64,000 bases of DNA from Streptomyces sp. NBC_00289 (GTDB taxonomy: Bacteria; Actinomycetota; Actinomycetes; Streptomycetales; Streptomycetaceae): assembly GCF_041435115.1 (NCBI RefSeq), contig NZ_CP108046.1:4154001-4218000 (forward strand), read 5' to 3'. The notes beneath the pieces are model-generated. The model saw nothing but the letters and a program-made list of their open reading frames with translations. It was not told the origin of the DNA and made no database searches. How positions within the stretch are numbered: position 1 is the first letter of the stretch; each line of letters begins with the position of its first letter. Shown here piece by piece: positions 16,447-26,887 of the stretch. Made by a program: the position numbers and the translations under genes.

Positions 16447-17367
16447 GTGCAGGGAGTGCTGACGGGGTTCGCGGTCATCGCGGTGGTCATCGGCGTCGGC
16501 TACGTGATCGGCCGCCGCGGCCACCTCGGCGACCAGGGCCGCGAGGTGCTGACCAAGCTCGCCTTCCATGTGGCCAGCCCGGCCCTGTTGTTCACCACGC
16601 TCGCCCGGGCCGACCTGTCGGTGGTCTTCTCCAGCCGCCTGCTGGTGACGGCCCTGAGCACGGCCGCGGCGGCCGGCGTCTTCGTCGCGGTGGCTGTCGT
16701 ACGGGGCTGGGGCGTGGGCCGGACGACGATCGGCGCGCTCTGCTCCAGTTACGTCAACGCCGGCAACCTGGGTATCCCGATCGCCGTGTACGTCCTCGGT
16801 GACGCGTCACTGGTGGCGCCGGTGCTGCTGTTCCAGCTCGTCGGCGTCACGCCGGTGGCGCTCACGATCCTGGACCTGTCGGGCGGGGGCGGGCAGGGCC
16901 CGCTGTGGCGACGGCTGCTGACACCGTTGCGCAACCCGATCGCGGTCGGCTCGCTGGCGGGGGTGGCGGTGTCGGCGTCCGGTGTGCGCGTTCCGAGCCC
17001 GCTCATGGATCCGCTGACGCTGATCGGCAACATGTCGGTCCCGGCGGTGCTGCTCGCCTTCGGCATCTCGCTGTGCGGCAGCACGTGGCCGGGCCGGGGC
17101 CCCGACCGCCACCCCGTGTTCCTGTCGGTCGCCCTGAAGTCGGTGGGCCAGCCGGTCGCGGCCTGGGCGCTCGCGACCGGCGTCTTCGGCCTGCACGGAG
17201 CCCGGCTGCTCGACGTGGTGGTGACATCGGCCCTGCCGGCCGCCCAGAACCTCTACACGTACGCGTCCAGCTACGGCGTGGGCGAACGCCTGGCCCGGGA
17301 CTCGATCCTGCTGTCGACGGTGCTGTCGGTGCCGGTGCTGGTGGTCGTCGCGACGTTGTTGGGATGA
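16447..17367 (+). CDS. AEC-family transporter (auxin efflux carrier / malonate-type)
   Basis: 306 residues with about 10 hydrophobic helices in two inverted halves. The AEC helix-break signatures SSYVNAGNLGIPIAVYVLG (around 101) and SALPAAQNLYTYASSY near the C-terminus are both present. The family moves organic anions such as malonate or malate across the membrane by gradient-driven transport. GTG 16447 has a good ribosome site, GAGGGG, 5 bp upstream; an earlier in-frame start at 16252 would add 65 residues without hydrophobic or family character. Substrate not predictable from sequence. Confidence 0.87.
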   Translation: MQGVLTGFAVIAVVIGVGYVIGRRGHLGDQGREVLTKLAFHVASPALLFTTLARADLSVVFSSRLLVTALSTAAAAGVFVAVAVVRGWGVGRTTIGALCSSYVNAGNLGIPIAVYVLGDASLVAPVLLFQLVGVTPVALTILDLSGGGGQGPLWRRLLTPLRNPIAVGSLAGVAVSASGVRVPSPLMDPLTLIGNMSVPAVLLAFGISLCGSTWPGRGPDRHPVFLSVALKSVGQPVAAWALATGVFGLHGARLLDVVVTSALPAAQNLYTYASSYGVGERLARDSILLSTVLSVPVLVVVATLLG

Positions 17368-17493
17368 CGGCGGCCGGTCGAGTGGAACGGCACGGCCGTG
17401 CGTCTTCTCCCGGCGCGGTCTCCCGTCGGTGCGCCAGCGGGGCCGGCACGCCGAACGGGACCGGCGCAGGTCCACCGATCCCGTTCGTCCGTG

Positions 17494-17529
17494 CAAGGAA
17501 ATCCCTGGTCAGGGCAAGGAAATCCCTGG

Positions 17530-17534
<5 letters not shown>
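17494..17534. repeat. 20-bp direct duplication over the deoA stop
   Basis: CAAGGAAATCCCTGGTCAGG at 17494-17513 and 17515-17534, one base apart. The second copy contains the deoA stop codon (17530-17532). Confidence 0.9.
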
Positions 17535-18813
<1,279 letters not shown>

Positions 18814-18840
18814 GGCTTTCCTTCCGAACGTTCAGAAACC

Positions 18841-18874
18841 GTACGGCCCCTCCGGTCGGTGCGAGGGGCCGTAC
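18841..18874 (-). terminator. intercistronic hairpin between cdd and deoA
   Basis: Perfect 12-bp inverted repeat GTACGGCCCCTC / GAGGGGCCGTAC with a 10-base loop. It lies just after the cdd stop and 28 bp before deoA, so it may attenuate read-through or stabilise the upstream mRNA. Confidence 0.7.
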
Positions 18875-18879
18875 AGGAG

Positions 18880-19281
18880 TTACCTGTTGAGGTGGCCGGG
18901 CCCGAAGGCCTGCGGCAGCATCTCCGCCAGCGGCAGGACGCCCGCGGGTGTCTCGAGCAGCAGGCCGGGGCCGCCGAACTCGTAGAGCAGCTGCCGGCAA
19001 CGGCCGCACGGCACGAGGATGTCGCCCTTGCCGTCGACGCAGGTGAAGTGCGTCAGCCGGCCGCCCCCGCTGCGCTGAAGCTCCGAGACGAGTCCGCACT
19101 CGGCGCACAGCCCGAGCCCGTACGAGGCGTTCTCGACGTTGCAGCCGGAGACCGTGCGCCCGTCGTCGACCAGGGCCGCGACCCCGACCGGGTAGCCCGA
19201 GTAGGGGGCGTACGCGCGGGTCATGGCCTCCCGGGCCGCCGCGCGCAACTCGTCCCAGTCGACGGCCGACGGCGGGGTCAC
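18880..19281 (-). CDS. cdd: cytidine deaminase
   Basis: 133-residue zinc enzyme that converts cytidine and deoxycytidine to uridine forms. SGCNVENASYG (substrate), the Cys-Ala-Glu catalytic triplet in LCAECGL and the zinc cysteines in VPCGRCRQLL match the homotetrameric family with three Cys ligands. GTG 19281 overlaps the stop of the upstream permease by 4 bp (GTGA), which ties the enzyme to nucleoside import. Confidence 0.95.
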   Translation of the reverse strand: MTPPSAVDWDELRAAAREAMTRAYAPYSGYPVGVAALVDDGRTVSGCNVENASYGLGLCAECGLVSELQRSGGGRLTHFTCVDGKGDILVPCGRCRQLLYEFGGPGLLLETPAGVLPLAEMLPQAFGPGHLNR

Positions 19282-20564
19282 TTGCCCTGCCCCTTGCGGT
19301 AGCGCATGCCGTCCGCCTTGGGCATCCGCAGTCGCTGGGCGGACAGTGACAGCACGAGCAGGGTGACGACGTACGGGGTGGCGCCGACGAAGTCGCTCGG
19401 CACCTCGTCCGTGACCAGGTACCAGAGGAGGACGAGCCCGCCGACGAAGAGGCTGATGCCGCCCTGCCAGTGCGCCTTGCGGTACATCTTCCAGCCGGCG
19501 AGCACCGCGAGGAGCACGACGAGCAGGAGCAGCAGCGCGTGCACGGTCTCGCCGCCGTTGCGCAGCTGAAGCGCGTCCGAGTAGCCGAACAGGCCCGCGC
19601 CCATCGCGAGTCCACCGGGTCGCCAGTTGCCGAAGATCATGGCCGCGAGACCGATGTAACCGCGCCCGCCGGTCTGGCCCTCCAGGTAGATGTGCGAGGT
19701 GACCAGCGCGAGGAAGGCGCCGCCGAGCCCGGCGAGGCCGCCGGAGACGGCCACGGCCACGTACTTGTAGCGGTAGACGTTGACGCCGAGCGACTCCGCC
19801 GCGATCGGGTTCTCACCGCAGGAACGCAGCCGCAGACCGAACGGGGTGCGCCACAGCAGCCACCAGCTCGCGACGAACAGCACCGCGGCCAGGATCGTCA
19901 CCACGGACACCTCGGTGACCAGACCGCCGAGGATGCCCGCGAGGTCGGAGATGAGGAACCAGTGGTGCTTCTCGACGGACTGGAGCGCGTCGGAGAGGCC
20001 GGGCACGGTGATGTCGCCCATCGACTCCACCGGCGGGGACTGCTTGGGGTTGCCGCCCGCCTCCGCCGCCTTGCCGTCCGAGAAGAAGAGCTTGGCGAGG
20101 TACTGGGTGGTGCCGAGCGCGAGCAGGTTGACCGCGACGCCGGAGACGATGTGGTCGACACCGAAGGTGATGGTCGCGATCGCGTGCACCAGGCCGCCGA
20201 GGACACCGAAGCCGATACCGCACAGCAGGCCGAGCCACGGGTTGGTCTGCCAGCCGACCCAGCCGGCGCCGAAGGTGCCGAGGATCATCATGCCCTCGAG
20301 GCCGATGTTGACCACGCCGGCCCGCTCGGACCACAGGCCCGCGAGACCGGCGAGGCCGATGGGCACGGCGAGGCCGAGCGCGGCACCGATCTGCCCCTCG
20401 GAGGTGAGCTGGTCGGCGCCGGTGATGATGCGGACCACCGCCACCAGGATCAGCGCACCCGCGACGATCGTGAGGATCCGGCCCAGCGACCGGCCCGAGC
20501 CGGTGCCGCCGGTGTCCGCCTTGGGGGCCGCGGGCGGCGGCGTGTCGGTCATCGTGGCAGTCAT
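19278..20564 (-). CDS. nucleoside ABC transporter permease (second subunit)
   Basis: 428 residues, BPD_transp_2 type membrane permease with about 10 helices. It has the family signatures LGLAVPIGLAGLAGLWSERA, VNIGLEGMM (the N-x-G-x-E-G motif) and LRLRSCGENPIAAES (coupling loop to the ATPase). The unusual C-terminal extension includes four extra hydrophobic segments after IFGNWRPGG. The ATG at 20564 overlaps the stop of the partner permease gene; a second ATG at 20552 is also possible. It works with the neighbouring permease, ATPase and BmpA-type lipoprotein to import nucleosides. Confidence 0.9.
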   Translation of the reverse strand: MTATMTDTPPPAAPKADTGGTGSGRSLGRILTIVAGALILVAVVRIITGADQLTSEGQIGAALGLAVPIGLAGLAGLWSERAGVVNIGLEGMMILGTFGAGWVGWQTNPWLGLLCGIGFGVLGGLVHAIATITFGVDHIVSGVAVNLLALGTTQYLAKLFFSDGKAAEAGGNPKQSPPVESMGDITVPGLSDALQSVEKHHWFLISDLAGILGGLVTEVSVVTILAAVLFVASWWLLWRTPFGLRLRSCGENPIAAESLGVNVYRYKYVAVAVSGGLAGLGGAFLALVTSHIYLEGQTGGRGYIGLAAMIFGNWRPGGLAMGAGLFGYSDALQLRNGGETVHALLLLLVVLLAVLAGWKMYRKAHWQGGISLFVGGLVLLWYLVTDEVPSDFVGATPYVVTLLVLSLSAQRLRMPKADGMRYRKGQGK

Positions 20565-21688
20565 CACGCCACCTCCTGCTTCTCGTTCGGGGCGGCCTGG
20601 GCGGCGAGTTCGGCGCCGACCCGTTGCTGCTGACGCTTGAGGCCGTACCGGCGTACGACCTCGTAGGCGATCACGACGCACAGGACGATGACGCCCTGGA
20701 TGACGCCGAGGATCTCCTTGTCGTAGCCCTCGAACTCAAGGTGGTTGGTGGTGCGCTCGAGGAAGCCCCACAGGAGGGCGCCGAGTGCGATGCCGACGGG
20801 GTTGTTGCGGCCGAGCAGCGCGATGGCGATGCCGGTGAAGCCGATGCCCGACGGGAAGTCGTTGCTGAACTGGTGGCTGTCGTTGAGGAGGGTCGGCATA
20901 CCGATCAGACCGGCCACGGCACCCGAGATGAGCATGCTGGTGGCGATCATGCGCTTGACGCTGACACCGCTGGCCGCGGCCGCGCTCTCGGACTGGCCGA
21001 CGGCCCGCAGGTCGAAGCCGAAGCGGGTGCGGCCGAGCACGAACCAGTAGGCGACACCGACGAGTACGGCGATCACGATGAAGCCCCAGAGGACGCCTGC
21101 CGCACCCGTGTCGATCGAGAAGAACCACGAGTCCTGCGGCAGCGGCTTGGTCGAGACGACGGTGCCGCCGCTCTGGAGTTCGGCGAGCTTACCCGGCTGC
21201 AGGAGGTAGGCGATGATCGCGGTGGCGATGGAGTTCAGCATGATCGTCGAGATGACTTCGCTGACGCCCCGGGTCACCTTGAGGATTCCGGCGATACCGG
21301 CCCAGACGGCGCCCACGCCCATCGCACAGATGATCATCAGCGGGACGGCGACGAAGCCCGGCAGGGTCAGCGCACCGCCGAGCACCGCCGCGAAGAACGC
21401 GGCGAGCCGGTACTGGCCGTCCACGCCGATGTTGAACAGGTTCATGCGGAAGCCGATGGCCACCGCGACACCCGCCAGGTAGTACGTCGTCGCCTTGTTG
21501 AGGATGTAGACCTGGCTGTCGCTGGCGGAGCCGTAGGTCAGCATGTCGCTGAAGGCGGCGAACGGGTTCTTGCCGGTGGCGAGGATCACCAGGGCGGTGA
21601 CGACGATCGCGGCGACGAGCGCGAGCAGCGGCGCGGCGAGCCCCAGGAACAGCCGCTCCTTGTCGATCCGTGAGGTCAGCTTTTTCAT
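20564..21688 (-). CDS. nucleoside ABC transporter permease (first subunit)
   Basis: 374 residues, BPD_transp_2 family. The permease signature is seen as GFRMNLFNIGVDGQYRLAA and the coupling region as RFGFDLRAVGQSESAAAAS. The N-terminus MKKLTSRIDKERLFLG precedes the first helix. ATG 21688 overlaps the stop of the ATPase gene by 4 bp (ATGA), and its own stop overlaps the next permease start, so the subunits are translationally coupled. Confidence 0.9.
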   Translation of the reverse strand: MKKLTSRIDKERLFLGLAAPLLALVAAIVVTALVILATGKNPFAAFSDMLTYGSASDSQVYILNKATTYYLAGVAVAIGFRMNLFNIGVDGQYRLAAFFAAVLGGALTLPGFVAVPLMIICAMGVGAVWAGIAGILKVTRGVSEVISTIMLNSIATAIIAYLLQPGKLAELQSGGTVVSTKPLPQDSWFFSIDTGAAGVLWGFIVIAVLVGVAYWFVLGRTRFGFDLRAVGQSESAAAASGVSVKRMIATSMLISGAVAGLIGMPTLLNDSHQFSNDFPSGIGFTGIAIALLGRNNPVGIALGALLWGFLERTTNHLEFEGYDKEILGVIQGVIVLCVVIAYEVVRRYGLKRQQQRVGAELAAQAAPNEKQEVA

Positions 21689-23244
21689 CGGTCGTCGTCC
21701 TCTGTGTGCTCCAGGTGGCCGGTGGCCGCACCCGTCATGGCGGAGCCCAGCTCCTCGGGGGTGATCGTGGCGGGGTCGGCGTCGGCGACCAGGCGGCCGC
21801 GGTACATCACCCGCAGGGTGTCGGAGAGCCCGATGAGCTCGTCCAGGTCGGCCGAGATCAGCAGCACGGCCATGCCCTCGCGGCGGGCCTCCCGGATGTG
21901 GTCCCAGATGGCGGCCTGCGCGCCGACGTCCACACCGCGGGTGGGGTGGGCGGCGATGAGGAGCTTGGGCGCGTGGCTCATCTCGCGGCCGACGATCAGC
22001 TTCTGCTGGTTGCCGCCGGACAGCGAGGCGGCGGTCACCTCGATACCCGGGGTGCGGACGTCGTACGCCTCGATGATCCGCTCGGTGTCGGCGCGGGCGC
22101 CCTTGAGGTCGAGCAGCCCACCGCGCGAGTTGGGCCGCTCGGTGACGTGGCCGAGGATGCGGTTCTCCCACAGCGGCGCCTCGAGCAGCAGGCCGTGGCG
22201 GTGACGGTCCTCGGGGATGTAGCCGACGCCGGCCTCGCGGCGGCGGCGGGTGGGGGTGTGGGAGATGTCGGTGCCGTCCAGCGTGATGACGCCGGACTCG
22301 GGGGCACGGATCCCCATGATCGCCTCGACCAGTTCGGACTGGCCGTTGCCCTCCACACCGGCGATGCCGAGGATCTCGCCCCGGTGGATGGTGAAGGTGA
22401 TCTCGTCGAGGATGATCCGCTGGACGCCGTCGAGGTCCGTCTGGGCCAGGTGCAGCCGTGCCACGTCCAGCAGGGGGACGTCCGTGACGGTGGACTCCTC
22501 CGTCTCCGGTGTGGGCAGCTCACTGCCGACCATCAGTTCGGCGAGCTGCTTGGCGGTGGTGGTCCTCGGCTCCACCGTGCCGACCGTGGTACCGCGCCGG
22601 ATGACGGTGATCTCGTCGGCGACGGACAGCACCTCGCCCAGCTTGTGGGAGATGAAGATGACGGTGAGCCCCTCGGCCTTCAGCTCGCGGAGGTTGTCGA
22701 AGAGGGCGTCGACCTCCTGCGGCACGAGGACGGCGGTGGGCTCGTCGAGGATGAGGGTCTTGGCGCCGCGGTAGAGGACCTTGAGGATCTCCACGCGCTG
22801 ACGGTCGGCGACGCCGAGCTCCTCCAGGAGCACGTCGGGCCGGACGTTGAGCCCGTACGCGTCGGAGATCTCCTTGATCTTCGTACGCGCCTTGGCACCG
22901 ATGCCGTGCAACTTCTCAGCGCCGAGGACGACGTTCTCGAGGACGGTGAGGTTGTCGGCGAGCATGAAGTGCTGGTGCACCATGCCGATACCGCGGCCGA
23001 TGGCGTCGGCGGGGTTGTGGAAGATGACCCGGTCGCCGTTCACGGTGATGGTGCCCTCGTCCGGCTGCTGCATGCCGTAGAGGATCTTCATCAGGGTGGA
23101 CTTGCCGGCACCGTTCTCGCCGCACAGGGCGTGGACGGTGCCCGCGGCGACGGTGATGTCGATGTCACGGTTGGCGACGACGCCGGGGAAGCGTTTGGTG
23201 ATGCCGCGCAGTTCGACGGCAGCGGGAGGGCTGGACGCGTTGAT
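21685..23244 (-). CDS. nucleoside ABC transporter ATP-binding protein, apparent ATC start
   Basis: 519 residues with two ABC domains in tandem, as in ribose/nucleoside importers. Domain 1 has Walker A GENGAGKST (just before residue 52), signature-like GVADRQRVEILK and Walker B LILDEPTAVL. Domain 2 has a degenerate Walker A (GVEGNGQSE), signature SLSGGNQQK and Walker B LLIAAHPTRGVD. Homology begins upstream of the first ATG at 23091. The only codon with a proper ribosome site (AGGAG, 8-9 bp) at the expected N-terminus is ATC 23242-23244, giving xNASSPPAAVELRGITK. No in-frame ATG, GTG or TTG lies between it and 23091; the only other candidate is a CTG at residue 12. Confidence 0.85.
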   Translation of the reverse strand: MNASSPPAAVELRGITKRFPGVVANRDIDITVAAGTVHALCGENGAGKSTLMKILYGMQQPDEGTITVNGDRVIFHNPADAIGRGIGMVHQHFMLADNLTVLENVVLGAEKLHGIGAKARTKIKEISDAYGLNVRPDVLLEELGVADRQRVEILKVLYRGAKTLILDEPTAVLVPQEVDALFDNLRELKAEGLTVIFISHKLGEVLSVADEITVIRRGTTVGTVEPRTTTAKQLAELMVGSELPTPETEESTVTDVPLLDVARLHLAQTDLDGVQRIILDEITFTIHRGEILGIAGVEGNGQSELVEAIMGIRAPESGVITLDGTDISHTPTRRRREAGVGYIPEDRHRHGLLLEAPLWENRILGHVTERPNSRGGLLDLKGARADTERIIEAYDVRTPGIEVTAASLSGGNQQKLIVGREMSHAPKLLIAAHPTRGVDVGAQAAIWDHIREARREGMAVLLISADLDELIGLSDTLRVMYRGRLVADADPATITPEELGSAMTGAATGHLEHTEDDDR

Positions 23245-23318
23245 GGCGCACTCTCCTGGGGGAAAGGGGCTGCGTAGGGGAGGGCAGGCGTCGGCGACGC
23301 TAGCGCGGCAACTCCGTG

Positions 23319-23332
23319 CTACACGCGTAGAG
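23319..23332. promoter_or_regulatory. operator-like motif upstream of the ABC ATPase gene
   Basis: CTACACGCGTAGAG, 12 of 14 positions identical to the add-upstream sequence CTACGCGCGTAGAT, about 75-88 bp before the ATPase gene start. Confidence 0.55.
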
Positions 23333-23349
23333 TTGACACATTGTTATGG

Positions 23350-23384
23350 CTCGGCGAGGGGCTGATGAACGCCACCTCGCCGAG
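23350..23384 (-). terminator. terminator after the bmp lipoprotein gene
   Basis: Inverted repeat CTCGGCGAGG / CCTCGCCGAG (23350-23359 and 23375-23384) with a 15-base loop, 25 bp after the stop. It separates the solute-binding gene from the transporter operon. Confidence 0.65.
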
Positions 23385-23409
23385 CCCGGGTCCGGCGGGA
23401 CCCGTCAGG

Positions 23410-24468
23410 TCACGGGGTGGTCTTGACCTTGATGTCGCCGTCGACGATCTTCTTCTTGGCCGCGTCCAGCTTGGCCTGGATGTCGTCGATGAAGCCGCCG
23501 CTGGTGGCCAGCGAGACACCGTTCTTGGCGAGCGAGTAGCTGTTGGTGCCGGTCAGCGGCTTGCCGTCGTGAACGGACTTGATGAGGTCGTAGACACCGA
23601 CGTCGACGCTCTTGACCATCGAGGTCAGGATCGAGGCCTTGTACTTGGCCAGACCCGGGACGTTGTACTGGTCGGAGTCCACGCCGATGGCCCAGGCGCC
23701 CTTGACGCCGCTGACGGCCTCGATCGCGCCGTTGCCGGAGGAGCCGGCCGCCGTGTAGATGACGTCGGCGCCCTTGTCGAGCATGCCCTGCGCGGCTTCC
23801 GAACCCTTGTCGGGGCTGGAGAAGCCGGAGAGGTCACTGCCGTGGGTCAGGTACTGCACATCGACCTTGACCTTCGGGTCGGTGTCCTTGACGCCCTGGA
23901 CGTAGCCCGCCTCGAACTTCTTGATCAGCGGCGTGTCGACGCCGCCGATGAAGCCGACGTGGTCCTTCTTGGTCTTGAGGGCGGCGGCGACGCCGGCCAG
24001 GTACGAGCCCTGCTCCTCGGTGAAGGTGATGCTGTCGACGTTGTTGACGTCCACCACCGAGTCGACGATGCCGAAGCTGGTCTTCGGGTACTTCGCGGCG
24101 ACCTTGGCCATCGACGCGGCGTAGGAGAAACCGACACCGATGACCGGGTTGTAGCCGGCGCCGGCCAGGTCCGTGAGGCGCTGCTCACGGTCGGCCTCGG
24201 TGTCGGAGGTCTTGGCGGTCAGCTCCTTGATGGAGCCGCCGAACTCGCTCTTGGCCTTGTCGGCACCGCGCGCGGCGGAGTCGTTGAAGGAACGGTCACC
24301 ACGGCCGCCGACGTCGAAGGCGAGGCCGATCTTGACGCCCTTGCCGTCGGAGGCGGAGGACGACGACGAGGTGTCGTTGTCGGAGGAGGTACTGCCACAG
24401 GCTGTGGCAGACAGTGCGAGAGCTGCGGATACGACACACACAGCGGAAAGCTTGGCTACCCGGCGCAC
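23410..24468 (-). CDS. BmpA-family nucleoside-binding lipoprotein
   Basis: 352 residues. Signal and lipobox ALSATAC (Cys24) are followed by a Ser/Asp linker and the Bmp domain: GLAFDVGGRGDRSFNDSA, VIGVGFSYA, SYLAGVAAAL, VGFIGGVDTPLI and IYTAAGSSGNGA. This PBP1-type fold binds purine or other nucleosides outside the membrane and delivers them to the ABC permeases encoded downstream. GTG 24468 has AAGGAG about 7 bp upstream. A hairpin follows the gene, so binding protein is probably made from its own transcript at a higher level. Confidence 0.93.
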   Translation of the reverse strand: MRRVAKLSAVCVVSAALALSATACGSTSSDNDTSSSSSASDGKGVKIGLAFDVGGRGDRSFNDSAARGADKAKSEFGGSIKELTAKTSDTEADREQRLTDLAGAGYNPVIGVGFSYAASMAKVAAKYPKTSFGIVDSVVDVNNVDSITFTEEQGSYLAGVAAALKTKKDHVGFIGGVDTPLIKKFEAGYVQGVKDTDPKVKVDVQYLTHGSDLSGFSSPDKGSEAAQGMLDKGADVIYTAAGSSGNGAIEAVSGVKGAWAIGVDSDQYNVPGLAKYKASILTSMVKSVDVGVYDLIKSVHDGKPLTGTNSYSLAKNGVSLATSGGFIDDIQAKLDAAKKKIVDGDIKVKTTP

Positions 24469-24575
24469 GGGAAGGCTCCTTCACCTGACCTGAGCGCCAC
24501 GTCGGCGCTGGATGTGAGCACCTTGTCAGTGCTCGGGCCGATGCGCTCCGGCGGCGTCGGCTTCGCGGCATCGTA

Positions 24576-24587
24576 ACGCGCGTAGAT
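24576..24587. promoter_or_regulatory. operator-like motif upstream of bmp
   Basis: ACGCGCGTAGAT, identical to 11329+ of the add-upstream palindrome except at the first outer base, 108 bp before the bmp start. Confidence 0.55.
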
Positions 24588-24762
24588 GTCAGAAAAAGAC
24601 CTCTTCCGAAGCCGTTATCGATTCGAGGCAAACGGCGTCTGAACTCGGGTCCTTGCGAAGCGATACCCACGGTTTCGAACAGTGCACGATTGGCTTACAA
24701 CCATGTTGCGCCGGACGGCGGAACGGCCCTCTCCGAGGCCGTCCCGCGCGAGCGGCCGTTCG

Positions 24763-25998
24763 TCACCGGTCCTTCGCGTCCAGCAGTGCCGCCGCGGTGA
24801 ACAGCTCCACGCCCACGGTGATCGCCGACTCGTCGGCGTCGAAGTCGCCCTGGTGCAGATCCCGCACGGTGCGCTCGCCGGGCGGGCGGACACCGAGCCG
24901 GGCCATGGCACCGGGCACGTGCTCCAGGTACCAGGAGAAGTCCTCGCCCCCGAGGCTCTGCTCCGTCCCTTCCACCGCGTCGCCACCCCGACGCGTGGTC
25001 ATGGCGTCCCGCAGCAGTTCCGTCACGGCCGGGTCGTTGACCACGGGCGGGACCCCGCGCACGTAGTTGATCTCCGACTTGGCCCCGTGCAGGTTGGCGA
25101 CCTCGTCGATGGCCGCGACGACCACGTCGGGCGCGTCCCGCCAGGCGTCGATGTCCAGGCAGCGCACGGTCCCGGACAGCTCGGCGTGCTGCGGGATCAC
25201 GTTCGGCGCGTGCCCCGACTCGATCCGTCCCCAGGTCACCGCGAGTCCGTGCCGGGTGTCGACGCGCCGGCCGACGAGCGCGGGCACGTCCACGACGACC
25301 CGGGCGGCGGCCGTCACCAGGTCGGTGGTCAGATGCGGCCGGGCGGTGTGGCCGCCGGGACCGTCGAGGGAGACCTCGAGCCGGTCGCAGGCCGAGGTGA
25401 TCGCACCCTCCCGGAGTCCGATCCGTCCGGCGTCCACGCGGGGGTCGCAGTGCACGGCGATGATCCGCCCCACCCCTTCGAGCACCCCGTCCTCGATGGC
25501 GTCGGCCGCGCCACCGGGCAGCACCTCCTCCGCGGGCTGGAAGACCAGCCGCACCGGCCGGGGCAGCAGGCCGTGCCGGTGCAGCTCGGCCAGCACGAGG
25601 CCGGCGCCCAGCACCACGGTGGTGTGCACGTCGTGCCCGCAGGCGTGCGCGCGGTCCGGCACGGTCGAGCGGTACGGGCAGTCGCTCTTGGTGTCCGGGA
25701 TCGGCAAGCCGTCGATGTCGGCACGCAGGGCGAGCATGGGCCGCCCCGCGTCCCGGTCACCGATGTCGCAGACGAGCCCGGTCCCGACGGCCAGTACGCG
25801 GGGGTGAAGGCCGGCCTTCTCGAGCCGCGCCTTGATCGCCGCGGTGGTGCGGAACTCCTGGTTGCCAAGTTCGGGATGCATGTGCAGGTCACGCCGGAAC
25901 GCGACGAGCTCGGCACGGAGCGTCTCGCTCAACGTGCCGGGAAGCATGGCTTCCCCGGGAAGATCGGCCTCGGACTCATGGGACATCAGTTGCTTCAC
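24763..25998 (-). CDS. M20-family amidohydrolase / peptidase
   Basis: 411 residues. Metal-binding signatures of the M20D group are HMHPELGNQEFRT (about 40-52), LRADIDGLPI, HACGHDVHTT (the aspartate and histidine ligands) and QPAEEVLPGGA with the catalytic glutamate; SLGGEDFSWYL supplies the last ligand. A dimerisation domain lies between about 190 and 300. The family hydrolyses N-acyl amino acids or related amides. No signal peptide, so it is cytoplasmic. It stands next to the bmp gene but is not clearly in its operon. ATG 25986 is an alternative start. Confidence 0.88.
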   Translation of the reverse strand: MKQLMSHESEADLPGEAMLPGTLSETLRAELVAFRRDLHMHPELGNQEFRTTAAIKARLEKAGLHPRVLAVGTGLVCDIGDRDAGRPMLALRADIDGLPIPDTKSDCPYRSTVPDRAHACGHDVHTTVVLGAGLVLAELHRHGLLPRPVRLVFQPAEEVLPGGAADAIEDGVLEGVGRIIAVHCDPRVDAGRIGLREGAITSACDRLEVSLDGPGGHTARPHLTTDLVTAAARVVVDVPALVGRRVDTRHGLAVTWGRIESGHAPNVIPQHAELSGTVRCLDIDAWRDAPDVVVAAIDEVANLHGAKSEINYVRGVPPVVNDPAVTELLRDAMTTRRGGDAVEGTEQSLGGEDFSWYLEHVPGAMARLGVRPPGERTVRDLHQGDFDADESAITVGVELFTAAALLDAKDR

Positions 25999-26307
25999 CC
26001 TCTGAAGGGTAGGACGCCGGGATGGCCAACTGACCCACGATCAACAAAAGTTCAACCCGTTAGGGGAAGAAACTCCGGCTGCCCGACGCATAGGTATCGG
26101 TCCGGATGGGTAGACTCGCCCGCCCTCGGGCCAAGTCGCCACCCCATCCACTCTTCCACGCTTACCACGTCCGGCTCGAACCACGCCGGTTCTGTTCACG
26201 TGTCGGACCGCGCCGGACGAGCCTGGCGGGTCCCGGAACCATCACCTCCGCGCGGCGTTCCGGTCACGCGGTGTACCCACCGCCCTCGCGCCGGGCATGC
26301 TGCCCCC
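25999..26307. other. 309-bp gene-free gap
   Basis: Divergent region between the amidohydrolase and a small membrane protein. I see no convincing gene, hairpin or repeated motif; it presumably holds both promoters. Confidence 0.5.
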
Positions 26308-26589
26308 ATGGAGGCATGCGGCTGTGGCGAGGACCAGATCCCCTGGATGCTGGCGAAATTCGGCCTGCTCGGGACGGCGGGACTCGTCCTGGGGACGCTG
26401 GCCCTGATGATCCTCACGGGCTGGCTGCTGGCCACGGCGGTCTGGCTGGCCCGCCGTCGCCGGGGCCGGGGTCCCGGGCCGAGACGTGACGCAAGAGACA
26501 CGGGAGCGGAGGGCAGTCCGCCCTCGGCGGCCGCCAGGCTTCCGCGGGGCCCGCTCGGCGGCTTCACCTGGCGCGCCGACGACTCCTGA
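26308..26589 (+). CDS. small single-pass membrane protein, unknown
   Basis: 93 residues. MEACGCGEDQIPWMLAKFG precedes one long hydrophobic segment (about 20-47, GTAGLVLGTLALMILTGW), then a very basic stretch RRRRGRGPGPRRD that places the C-terminus in the cytoplasm, and a Ser/Ala/Pro tail ending WRADDS. The paired cysteines at the N-terminus (CGC) are notable in so small a protein. No family recognised. The start is the only ATG that gives the membrane segment a short lead; the ribosome site is poor (CCCCC before ATG), so the gene call is moderate. Confidence 0.55.
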   Translation: MEACGCGEDQIPWMLAKFGLLGTAGLVLGTLALMILTGWLLATAVWLARRRRGRGPGPRRDARDTGAEGSPPSAAARLPRGPLGGFTWRADDS

Positions 26590-26887
26590 AGGCGCGCTCG
26601 CGGCCGCGACCCGTGAGCCGTGGGGCCCCCGAGCCGTCGTCCGCACCTGACTGTCGCGCGCCCGGCGACCAGCCACCCCTGAGCCACTGCGCGCCGACGA
26701 CCGCCTGACCGCCGTACGCCCGCTGCCGCCCCGGAGCAGTCGTGCACCGGCGACCACCCTGAGCCGTTGTGCCGTCGCCCCCGCGCCGTCGTAAGTACCG
26801 AAACTTCCGGCGGCGTCGCGGTGAACCTCCGGCTCGTCGCCGCGAATCGCGGGACCGGGTCCCGTTGCGCCGCTAAGGTGCCGCAGC
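26590..26887. other. 298-bp gap with low-complexity sequence
   Basis: GC-rich, with imperfect repeats of CCTGAGCCGTnGT-type words. No gene or clear hairpin seen. Confidence 0.45.

Noticed and set aside
23092..23244. Start of the ABC ATPase at the first ATG (23091)
   Set aside because: It would remove the Walker A motif; the family similarity clearly continues upstream.
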